DNA from: Marchantia polymorpha subsp. ruderalis
Lineage: Eukaryota > Streptophyta > Marchantiopsida > Marchantiales > Marchantiaceae
Reading direction: 5' to 3'
Length of the DNA: 64,000 nt
Assembly: GCA_037833965.1 (NCBI GenBank)
Contig: AP031358.1
Span: forward strand, 3,294,001-3,358,000
The notes under the pieces are model-generated. The model was given only the letters and a program-made list of their open reading frames with translations, searched no databases and was not told the DNA's origin. Position 1 is the first letter of the stretch; the number at the start of each line of letters is the position of its first letter. The position numbers and the translations under genes are program-made. Of this stretch, positions 48,301 to 57,989 are shown in pieces.

Positions 48301-51300
48301 CTGGAGCGCCCTCGAGTCCAGGGAGTTCAGGGGATGAAGTTTACGATGAAGACGCATTGTTCAATGGCTTGATGCTGCACATGAAGATGGACGAATGGAC
48401 GAGGTATCTGTGCATTATGCGGCATCGACCTCAGCGGCTGTCGCAAGAGGAGACTGCCACGACGCTGGCCAATCTTCTGAACCTCGTGCACACGAAACTC
48501 TCTCCCATCGCAGCGACATTGGTCAGGTATTTCCCCACTGTGAACCCGGAGGTAGATATGGGAACGGTTGCCCTTCTGCCGTCGTTAATCAGCCACCGGA
48601 ATCACATCATACGAGCTGCACTGTTGTCTGCTGGATTCCAGCAAGGCATCTCCGTAGCTGCCTTGGAGGCTATAGACCAGAATACTATCTCCGCGTGGAC
48701 TCAGGAGATCGATTCCGTCGCAGACCCCTTCCCTGCCATCGATTCTAAAAACCAACAGAGGTTCGTCATTACGTACCATGGTTTTTACGACGAAATAGCC
48801 GATGTCGTAGATCAAATTCTTGGTGGCAGGGGAGAGTTTCTCAAAGAAGCGGAACCCATTCGGAGGGAGATATTTCAGACCCCCCAGCTGCACGACCAGG
48901 TGGACTTACCAGAGCTTCTTCAAGTAGGTGGGGATCATCCCGTACTCAATGACGAGTGGCAAGCCCCTCTAACTACGAAACATATAACGACGCGTAGGGT
49001 TGGAAATTTCCCGAGCCTCCCTGACACTTACATTGTAGCAGATGTCGATCCTAGTGACGTATCACATCCTGCATGCGAAAGCCAAGTCGAGCCGCTGTAC
49101 CGACAAAGAGCTATAGTGAACTTGTTCGATGTTAATGCCGATCGTTTCGCTCTAGCCAAGACTTCAGACAATCTCAGGGACATACACGGGGGTAGGCTTA
49201 CGAAGAATATCGCTGTCCCACAAGCAATATCTGCCCAAGCTCTGACCGATGAAGCTCAATACCATGTTTGGGCTCTGAAAGAGTTGAAGAGATTGCAACT
49301 GGAGGTTTGTCTCTCCGTGATGGGCACCCCCAAATACACCCACATGCCAACCAGCTTGCAAAATGATGTGCGGTTCTACATCATCGCTTATCATGTACGT
49401 TCAGTTCTTCCATTTCCTCCTCACATTTTCCTTCGCCCGTCCTTCACTAAATCTTCACTGTACTCTCTGTATCAGAGTGTATGCTGCTCTCCGAGCGGAA
49501 TTCTACGTTAGGAAAGTTCACAAATATTTAGCATCCGTAGTATAATGGGTGCAGTATCAGAGCAGAATGGCTGGGAGCATCTGAGAAAGTACCACGTGCG
49601 GTTTGAAACGTGCGATGAATGAGCTGAAAAGGTGCTCGACTGATCAACATCAATGTCTTTTTGATGCAGAAATTCATTCGAGGCCTTGTGGATCACTGCG
49701 ATCATGAATGCTCTCGAGTGCTAGAGCCTCAACAGTGCTGCTATAACCGAAAACTTGCACCTTTGAACGCCATCATGGATCGCGAAAAGCTGCACAAAAA
49801 AACGATGCACAAATTCGTAATCGTAAGACCTTCCAGCATCTGTAAATTTTGACATGTGTCTCGGAATGAAGAAGATGACAAATTTGTGGACTCTTACGTC
49901 TAACCTCGACGATCTAGATTGCATGGTACATAAAAGGCAATTATAAAATATGCACAGATATCGAAAATCGAAAGTCACTAACTTTTGAGCCTACTTCATG
50001 AGTTTTGTCGAGGTCGACTACATCTAGCACTGTGTGTGTTTTGCTCGCAGGACATCACAAACGTAGTAACAAAATGGTTGAACAAAACGGGGTCTCACTG
50101 TGTTAAATTACCATTCCACGTTATGGAAAAAATAAGGTAAGCTTGTTCGATGTACTCACTCATGTTTGTAATTTGGTTGATACCAAATTTCTTTGCTTTT
50201 TTTACATTTTCTGTTTCAGGGTCATACTTGTGAAATATTTTCCCGCTAAAAGAAACCTTTGCTGCTTTCTAAGTTTTTCGATCATAATTTGTTTATGATC
50301 CAACAAGCTTAGTAGAAGTGTTACACGCGTACTCCAGAAAACTCATAGAACAGAAAATTCATTCAGTTTGAAACTATCATGACCAAGATGACAATTTCGA
50401 CTAAATGAGAGGGTTATCATAGTCTGTGTACTTAGATGTTTTGTTATGATTTATATCTAAAAAAACCACTGTTCGAATATGTGGCATAAGAAAATGGAAT
50501 CGAGATCACCAAGGAAAACCTTATCCTAAAGGAGACGAGTGGGGGCCACTTGTGGCTTCCACAGGAATGCAAAACAATCAGGTATTTGAACACTTACTCA
50601 TTGCCTGGGTACAATTTAACTTTCAGGCATTATAATAAGAGATTCGCATATTGAACATGATTGAATACAATTCTTGAATAGAAATAACGGAAGTATATTT
50701 CCTACCTAGACTAAATCTTAGCTTGCTAACTAGCTATCTCCAGCTTTACTTTAACTTGAGGGAAAATTTTCAAATGCATGTTCTGCACTCATTTTCTAGT
50801 TTTTCCACATTAGGAACCAATCTATTGTTGCTTTGACTTTTGAAATGTAAATCGAATTGTGCAGTTGAAATGGATCTTCAGACGTCTTCGCTTAGAGACC
50901 GTCGCTGAGAGAGGGTTGGAACGAGCTAGAGAGTTGGTAATAGTCCAAGAGCTGGATGCGATTGGACAAGCGCCCAAAGACCAGCCACTTAAGCCAGCGG
51001 TTGAGGCATTTCTAACGTAGATTTCCTCACTCATTCCAGGAGCTTTTTGGTGAAATGGCACATAATCAAAATTCTTAAAATAAAATAAAATTATAGTGTG
51101 TACCATGTTAACTGATAAAAGAACAAATTACATGTAAGAAAAGCAATTAAAACAATGATTTTATGAACAGAGGACTTTTTAACCTAACATTTAATCATCG
51201 GCAGAGGTTGGATGGAAGCTCATCGCGAGTATCCCTACCCAATACGGTCAGAAAAGGAAACTTTAAGGAAATATGCCAGACTGACTTCGAGAAGGGTAAA

Positions 51301-52072
51301 TGCTTCTCTTAAAACATCGGGTGGAAAGTTCAAATGTTAAAACTTAACATAAATGTATTATTATAGGATCCTCATGTTATTCCAGGTTCATTTCATGAGA
51401 AAAGTCTATCTCTTGAAACTTGTATTATGGGAACATGCAGATCCAAACGTGGTTGTCAGATTATCGTAGGAAACATGATCTCGCCGGTACGTGGATAATG
51501 AGAGACGCTAATTTGCTAGAAAGGTAAGTTCCTCCATATACATAAAAAAAAATCAAAACACACACACACACGCACAGTTTCTGTCTTGATATTAATTAAG
51601 AATTATTTTCATCATAAGTATCATTGAAAACGAATCTTAATACAAATCTTATTAATTTTTGAAAAAAAATGAAATGGCATTTTTCAAACGAATGCACGTA
51701 TTCACTTATTATAATGTATAAAATATTTCCCCTGTTGGCATTGAGTAAAATTTGAACTTACCTGTGAAACCATTTAGTCTGTACATAAAAGTGAGAATAT
51801 TTTTATTCTGAATCATCATGCTGAAAACATTTCGAAAAACGTAAAAAAAACAAAACCTTGTTTGAATTTGTAGGCAAGGGAATGGAAGAGGCATGGATCC
51901 AAGATATGGAAAGGTGGGTGCTCCGATTGCAGATCCTCACATAGATTGGGACCGAGATGACTCGAGTACCAGTGAGGATGATTCCGGGTCGCCTCGTGAT
52001 CCAGGTGGATTCACCTTTGCCTTAAGGAAGAGTGATCGGAATAATGTTTATGAAGCAAATAATTTTCAATGA
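45390..52072 (+). CDS. Homeobox gene A: giant low-complexity protein with two TALE-type homeodomains
   Basis: Manual exon model: 45390-49394, 49670-49822, 50051-50136, 50491-50581, 50865-51016, 51205-51295, 51441-51523, 51874-52072. All introns are GT-AG and phases agree (0, 0, 2, 0, 2, 0, 2), giving about 1619 aa. N-terminal part: a 27-aa repeat, then an acidic region. A helical module (about residues 425-568) recurs at about 994-1147, separated by a Gly/Ser/Pro linker of tandem repeats. C-terminal part: homeodomain 1 (about 1400-1459) and homeodomain 2 (about 1486-1541), both with a PYP loop, then an acidic tail with SSTSEDDSGS. Likely a nuclear DNA-binding regulator by family, but Asn51 is replaced in both homeodomains, so binding may be altered or lost. 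The frame is open upstream of the ATG to an acceptor at 45331, so another 5' exon is possible. KNOX or BELL N-terminal domains are not seen. Confidence 0.75.
45828..46190 (+). repeat. 81-bp coding repeat at the N-terminus of gene A
   Basis: Units start near 45831, 45912, 45993, 46074 and 46155. They encode a 27-residue Ser/Pro/Gly unit with phrases SRVSSPPASTAGG and KFPSPGG. Confidence 0.9.
46662..47094 (+). other. Gene A helical module, copy 1
   Basis: Two W-led helical blocks, MIDWMRYLVAMQRQPQ and, about 75 residues later, EMSGWISYLRQLRR followed by F-x-E-E-F and a final LLGE. The pattern of Trp, Tyr-Leu, Pro-Gln and the final Leu-Gly recurs in copy 2. The fold is unknown to me. Confidence 0.55.
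47586..47999 (+). repeat. 207-bp coding repeat in the linker of gene A
   Basis: A 69-residue Ser/Pro/Gly block beginning SPVRGASPDGGSPLRPASPV occurs twice at an offset of exactly 207 bp with very few base differences. Confidence 0.9.
47958..48143 (+). repeat. 93-bp coding repeat in the linker of gene A
   Basis: A 31-residue unit beginning GIPAGAASPGPGG is repeated at 47958 and 48051, nearly identical in DNA. Confidence 0.9.
48369..48830 (+). other. Gene A helical module, copy 2
   Basis: Blocks KMDEWTRYLCIMRHRPQ and ISAWTQEIDSVADPFPAID, then F-Y-D-E-I and ILGG, line up with copy 1. The two copies flank the Ser/Pro/Gly linker, so the linker probably grew inside or between duplicated modules. 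Confidence 0.55.
50090..50906 (+). other. Gene A homeodomain 1 (split by two introns)
   Basis: Helix 1 reads VMEKIRKWNRDHQGKPYP, with W, H and the PYP loop in TALE positions. Helix 2 is around DEWGPLVASTGM. Helix 3, across the junction after 50581, reads NNQ then LKWIFRRLR. Ungapped to TALE proteins, Phe49 and Arg53 fit, but position 51 is Arg rather than Asn and Trp sits one place early. Confidence 0.7.
50985..51485 (+). other. Gene A homeodomain 2 (split by two introns)
   Basis: Helix 1 ends WMEAHREYPYP. Exactly 21 residues separate PYP from the helix 3 Trp, as in KNOX and BELL proteins. Helix 3 reads IQTWLSDYRRKH: Trp48 and Arg53 are present, Phe49 is Leu and Asn51 is Asp. Confidence 0.8.
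51545..51571. repeat. Low-complexity A-rich and (CA)n tract in an intron of gene A
   Basis: An A-run followed by about seven CA dinucleotides, interrupted once by CG. Confidence 0.7.
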
Positions 52073-52552
52073 AAGGAGCAAACAAATAGAAATAAGTCGG
52101 ATTGCAACTTGTTTGTAGTTTTTTCTCGATGATATCTGATAGATGTCAATATATAGACACCTGAAGAGTTGACAATGAATCACATAGTTCATCAAGAGAG
52201 TACTCACAGTGTATAAGTAAAATCATGCCCAAAAACCAAGCGTCTAAGCAATGATTCAATTTAATTTGTAAGTGGGATGTTGTGGTTATGCTTTCTCTCG
52301 GATACCATGTTAGGCCAAAATCCTGCGACTTTGAAGTTGAATTGATAAGAACTTGGATGTTACACGTGACTTCAGCAAACTGTTATTTCTAGGAGCCAAA
52401 ATCAAAAGTTTACATCAAAGCTTTGCTCTTCGAGATCATATGTTTCTCTGATTGTCCATCGGTTATATAACTTTTATACAATGTACTCCAAGATTGCATC
52501 TCGTGACAGTTCAGTAAGAAGTAGCTCAATCGTGTCTCTCGTTTCTGAATAG

Positions 52553-52720
52553 CAGCAGCAGGAGGTGGAGCAGGAGGAGATGCAGGAGGAATAGCAGCAG
52601 CAGCGGCAGGAGGTGGAGCAGGAGGAATAGCAGCGGCGGCGGCGGCAGGAGGTGGAGCAGGAGGAATAGCAGCAGCGGCGGCGGCGGCAGGAGGAGAAGC
52701 AGGAGGAGGTGGAGAAGATT
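52553..52720 (+). repeat. GCN/GGN trinucleotide repeat at the 5' edge of gene B
   Basis: Codons for Ala and Gly runs (AAAAGGGAGG-like, several cycles of about 40-50 bp) stay open in the same frame as gene B from 52549 to the ATG at 52732 and beyond. The same kind of Gly/Ala run followed by E-D and a Met lies at the same place in gene A (45333-45392). This suggests that both genes have an unseen upstream exon spliced into this region. Confidence 0.7.
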
Positions 52721-52731
52721 ATGCTGATAAT

Positions 52732-55700
52732 ATGCTGATAGATGTCGATGACAACGAGCGCCCATTCCCCCAGGCTGAACAGTACGGGGTCACCACCACC
52801 ATCGATCCTGCTACTTTACAAGAAGCTTTCAGTAACGCAATGCAAGAAGTACCTATGGTAATTGATGGAGGTGACGCTGCTGGTCTTCCGGTTATCGACA
52901 AGGCGGCAGACGCAGATCTGGGCTTAGGACCTGCGATTCACGAGGCCATCGAGAAAGCAGCGCAAGAGCGACCGATCGGAGATCAACCTCGGAGGGACAA
53001 CGATTACGAGGCGTATGCACAGGCAAATCTGCCTGGCGAGACTTTCGTGATTCTCGACGGACAATTTGTTCCTGCGGTCGGCGAGAATGCACCCGAAGAC
53101 GGCCGAGAGGTCGTACTGTCGAACGTCGGTGCTGGAGGAGGAGGTGGAGCAGATGCGCAGGCCGCCATCGTTGCCGATCCAGGCCGTGCGCCAGATCCCA
53201 TCCTTCCTGGTGTGGACCCGCATGCACAGCCCCAGCCAGGCCCCATCGTCGTCCAGCTCGTGCGGAGCCCGCTGCTGCAAGCCCGCCATGAGATCCAACA
53301 AATGGACGCCCAGGGCCAGCTCCCGGCCGCCATCGCCGACGAGGCCTTGGCTAATCTCCAAAACCAGGAAGCCGAGCCTCCCCCGCCATCGCCCCAGCAG
53401 CCGGTCATACTCGACCCCATCCTCCAAGCTGCCCCACCGGCTGCTGGCCATCCCCAGCCCCATGCCGGTTCTCCTCCACCGGATGGTGGCCATCCCCAGC
53501 CCCATGCCGGTTCTCCTCCACCGGATGGTGGCCATCCCCAGCCCCATGCCGGTTCTCCTCCACCGGCTGCTGGCCATCCCCAGCCCCATGCCGGTTCTCC
53601 TCCACCGGCTGCTGGCTATCCCCAGCCCCATGCCGGTTCTCCTCCACCGGCTGCTGGTTCTCCTCCACCGGCTGCTGGCCATCCCCAGCCCCATGCCGGT
53701 TCTCCTCCACCGGCTGCTGGCCATCCCCAGCCCCATGCCGGTTCTCCTCCTCCGGCTGCTGGCCATCCCCAGCCCCATGCCGGTTCTCCTCCACCGGCTG
53801 CTGGCCATCCCCAGCCCCATGCCGGTTCTCCTCCACCGGCTGCTGGCCATCCCCAGCCCCCCGCCGGTGCACCTCAAGCCCAGGCGGGCCCCGCTCCCGC
53901 ACGTCAAGTCGACGACCGTCTGCCAGACCAGGGTCCCTTCGATATGGAACGTCGGCGGAGGTTGCGAATGGAGTGTTGGGAACCCAATGCACGGATGGCA
54001 ACGGACCTCATGTTTCGAGCCTCTGAAATGATCAAGGCCTGCGTGTCCAAGGTTAATGCCCAAACGATACTGGCCGCACGTACAGGCACCATCACGAGAC
54101 TTGTCCTAAGTCACCAGGTAAGTGATCTTCTGATTTTCGAGTTTCTTCGCATTCGACTGGTGTTTGCCTCTACAAATGACCCATCTTCTGACTGCACGAA
54201 ATTGCAATGCCAGTCGTTATAGTAACGGGCGAAGTTCTATTTGGCACTTGACCTTATTAGGCATTCTTAATTAATTGTGGCGAGTGTTAAGAGTCATCAT
54301 ACGGTAAAGACAAAGCCAAACGAAGATTGTGAAAAAATTCTCCCGTTCCCAAAAATTGAAGAGTTTTAAGTTTAAGTTTCTATATCCCTAAACTGTTGGA
54401 CATTGGAAGTGCTTGATCGTGTGGATTCTCCTTAGAGAAGTTACGTGTTGTGATCATTCCTGAACTCACCCCGGTCATAGTACGATAGAATGACAGATCC
54501 ATTCACGCAAATCCTTATCCTTACAGATGGCACTATCATGTGCAGGGCTTCGCGAAGAGTCAGCCTGTACATACTTGGGACGATTGCGTGCCCGGCCCTG
54601 TAAACGAGTGCTGCTACTCACTGCGATACGGAGAGATAGATAACATCGTGGGGGAGCAACAACGCTTGGCTGCCAGTCTGTTTATGTTCGATGTGGTATG
54701 CATCTTACTTTGGATTTATTCTTTGGGGTGCAATGCATGTATTAAACGATAAAAGAGCCCGTTTTTACAGGAAAACTGTCGAAATGAAAACCTGAATTGC
54801 TACCTTTTAGTAATTATACGCATAACAAGATTGTATCCATAGGTTCTGCCTGATGGTAAGTTCTTTCAATCAAAACTTCATCCGTTCTATTTAATATAAT
54901 ATCCATTGAATTGTGTCAAACCATCAGTCAGGATTAAATTTCTGATAGTTTGTTATATCTTCACCAAATCCACTCCGTGGTATGAAGTGTTGATACGCAT
55001 CTTACTTTCATCATATAAACCTTCCGACCAATGGCTTTCCGTATTGCCCTTGTCTTTCATGACGCGCAGGAAGTTTTCAGGTTGGTGGGGATAGCATCCA
55101 ATATACAGAAAGGGAAATGTAATCGAGTGATGAGACTAAATATGCCAGGATGGGTCGTCAGGTGGATGGAGTAAGCAAACAACTAAACCCATGTCTCAAC
55201 AGAAGAATTGTAATCTAGATTCGTCATTTTAACAAGGATTTCATAACTGAACTAATTCTTACTGTAGAAATCAGGAATCTGCTGTAAGTGAAAATCAGAT
55301 AAAGAAGTACTATCTTCCACAATCTTGAAATAGAAGTTGGCACACACAAATCCTGGCTGCATTAATTTGGCTACGACTTAATACAGCATGACAACCATGC
55401 TTGATCCCTGGTGTGAACGACAAATCTATGAGAGTAATGGTTTTTAAAGAGATGTTCTCGATCATATCAAACCACATAATTAAAATAACGTGCCTCAAGT
55501 TGGATAAGAGCTAGAATGTAGAATTCACAAGCGCTTATCATCCTCCAAATATAAATGTTAAATGCACAAGACATAGAAGTGGTGCTGTTAAATATAAGTA
55601 GGTGCCTCCATATGAACGTAGGCACTTGGTTTTCGTATGTCAGACTGAAAGAAACAAGCTTATAAAATAGACGTGTACAATATATTCATATGGTACTGTC

Positions 55701-57989
55701 TTCTAGATCTGACAAGTTTTTTCTTTGACTAGAATTAAAAATTTGATTTGATTATCTTGCGTACTCATAAGCTCTATTGCAAAAAGCAATGCCAAACACG
55801 AAATCTAATGACAAACTTACAAAAAATTGTCTTCCACTGGATTTCATGCATGTGCTTTAAACCAGCGAGTGGTGCGCGGCAAACGTTGCAGTACACCCCC
55901 TTACAGGAAAACAAATGTTGGCAGCAATTGAAGCTGAAATTGGACTGACCTATGTACATGTAGGGAAATATTTTCTACCCAGATTGAGCATAATTGCAGT
56001 AATCTGAGAATATCTGAGAATTCGGTCATTATAAGAAAATCTCCATAAGTGGGGTTTAAGCACACTAACAGATCTAGTTAAATCGAAGAAATAAAAGCAA
56101 ACAAATCGAGTGATATTAGTTGATACTAGATGTGGATGTATGTAAAGCGAGTTCAAATAGCACGATGTATAGCATGAATAGCCTTCTTTCCCCTCAACTA
56201 TCAAGATTTTGTCTTCGATCTTGCATGAAGGAATTGTTAATTTCAATGCAACCCCAGCAAAAGAATAGAGACAGGGTAGCCGAAAGACTGCTATATAGAG
56301 CATCATGAATGAGAGCTCGATCACTGGCAGAACTAATTTCAATCGTATTGTGTGTACATTTCAAAGGCAATTTCATTTATCTACAAGTGGAAGGCGGAAT
56401 GCCTGAATGTTAAGGTTATTCCGGCTATCACTATGGGACAAATGGAAGAGGCTCAGCGAACTTACATGAGGTAATCGTCAAATGGACGTGTTGTCCTTAA
56501 GTGAGCATGCAACTGTATTCTAAGCACTAACGAAATCAGTCAGAAGAAGCTATCAATAAAGCTGATGAACTCTTTAATAATGGTTTAATTGAAATAAATC
56601 AAATTAGGTATTCAATGGTCAAATTATTATATATGTATATGTATACATATATGCCTGACATATAATTTAGACAAGTTTCAAAACATAATATCGAACAACT
56701 TGAAGGTAGAGACGATCACTCCAATGAAATAATTTTTAAGGGTTTGCTCTTATATCATGTGTTTCATGTCCAATGTGACCATGAATTTGAAAGTCTGGTT
56801 TCAATTGTCTTCATCAGAAATTGGTTTGAAGAGCATGTACAACTTCCTCACCCGACCAATGCGGAGCTTGATGTCATGTGTCGAGAAACGGGTTTATCAG
56901 CCATAAAGGTAAACTTTCTTTATGTCGAGAGTCAATCTCACTCTCTCAACTGAAGGTACTGCGATTGATCGAGATTTTAAAACAATCTCCCCGAATAAAA
57001 TTCAAAAAATAGCACAAGTGTGTTCAAAGTCTAAGTTATGAAGGAATTTAGATAATCCGGCAGGAGAAAATTATTAACAAATATATGCATGCACTCTAAA
57101 GAGCTCAAATTTGAGTTGAAAAACCCCAGAACCCAGATTCTCAAAAATTAAAACAACTGAGTCTATATTGACAGTAAGTGCTGTTACAGAAGTCATTAGG
57201 TTACCTCAAGTACACTGAACAATGAGCCACACTAACTTCAACTCGGTTTTTAGCTGCACACATCTTCGGTTGATATTCTAGGTCGTCGTACTAGCTGTTG
57301 ACACCTATGGTTATATCTCTTCAGCTGCATGTCAGAAAGTGATTTCGTTGGATTCGGGTGTTTTGGTTGTCATTATTTGTCTCATTCTTACATGCGCTTT
57401 ATTTCATTTCTGTTAAGAATACTATGGTAGTTGGTTCGTCTTTTCTTCTACTAGAGTTCCCTCTTCAGTGCTGAACAATCTTCTTAAAGGATTTTACACC
57501 GCATGCCGAAGGTTTGGCAGTGTGAATTACCGACCACGATTGGTCAAATCAAGCTTCCTCAGCTAGTGGGATGTGCAAGTCTACTTGCCAGATCTTAGAC
57601 ACTTTCATTGTCATCTTCCAAAAACGATTTACGAGGAAACTATCTAGTAAACGCAAATGTAACTTCCAACTTCGACGGTCAGCGGACTAAATTGTGACAC
57701 CTGAGCTTGTTTCAGGTATTAAGATGGTTGGACAATTACAGATTAACAAACAATTTTAGAATGACTGGCATCGATGGTCATGGACGGTCTATGTTTAGAC
57801 CTATCCAGCCAGGTGATGAAGCAGCAATTGAGAGAATTACGAAAAGGTGAGAGATACTTTATATCACTTTAAAATTTATAGACTTGGTTAAAAATCCTCA
57901 TACATTCTAGGTCTCACTATGTTAAGCAGCATAGAACGTCACATCGTTCGAGAAAGAAGATACAACAACCAAATCCGTTGAGCCTCTAG
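52732..57989 (+). CDS. Homeobox gene B: Pro-rich protein with one TALE-type homeodomain
   Basis: Manual exon model: 52732-54117, 54546-54695, 55070-55170, 55268-55283 (16-nt micro-exon), 56388-56470, 56818-56908, 57716-57846, 57911-57989. All introns are GT-AG, with the same phase order as gene A, giving about 678 aa. The N-terminal 460 residues are acidic and Ala/Gly-rich, then Pro-rich with a 14-residue repeat (GSPPPAAGHPQPHA). Exon 2 aligns with exon 2 of gene A (150 against 153 nt; shared CCY, Ile, Leu and Phe positions). The homeodomain (about residues 562-624) has a PHP loop, the exact TALE length and WLDNYR in helix 3, keeping Asn51 and Arg53. A basic tail (HRTSHRSRKK) may act as a nuclear signal. 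It is probably a DNA-binding regulator; target and pathway are unknown. The exon 2 acceptor at 54545 lies 20 bp past a better pyrimidine-tract site but is the one that keeps frame. Confidence 0.7.
53432..53871 (+). repeat. 42-bp coding tandem repeat in gene B
   Basis: About ten copies of a 42-bp unit encode GSPPPAAGHPQPHA. Most copies are identical at the DNA level; a few have D for A or a short internal duplication near 53640-53680. Confidence 0.9.
55268..55283 (+). other. 16-nt micro-exon of gene B
   Basis: AAATCAGGAATCTGCT is preceded by TTACTGTAG and followed by GTAAGTG, strong splice signals on both sides. Including it turns phase 2 into phase 0, which is exactly what the next exon (56388) needs; without it the frame runs into a stop. 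It occupies the place of the 91-nt exon 4 of gene A. Confidence 0.6.
56418..57760 (+). other. Gene B homeodomain (split by two introns)
   Basis: Helix 1 reads EAQRTYMRNWFEEHVQLPHP, helix 2 NAELDVMCRETGL, helix 3 VLRWLDNYRL. There are 21 residues between the PHP loop and Trp48, the TALE value. Trp48, Asn51 and Arg53 are all present; Phe49 is Leu. Confidence 0.85.

Noticed and set aside
49476..49545. Alternative exon after the first acceptor in the gene A intron (frame reading VYAALRAEFYVRKVHKYLA)
   Set aside because: Its phase does not fit the donor at 49395. The acceptor before 49670 gives the right phase and an exon homologous to exon 2 of gene B.
49529..49620. tRNA-like phrase TCCGTAGTATAATGGG
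   Set aside because: It resembles a tRNA D-arm start, but no anticodon arm or GGTTCGA-type T-arm follows at the right distance.
50221..50304. Candidate exon after CTGTTTCAG in gene A
   Set aside because: Good acceptor, but it meets a stop without a usable donor. The exon at 50491-50581 fits in phase and completes the homeodomain.
52924..54063. 379-codon minus-strand frame and 321-codon alternative plus-strand frame over gene B
   Set aside because: Both are shadows of the 42-bp repeat, whose length is a multiple of three and so keeps every frame open. Only the chosen frame continues into conserved exons with matching phases.
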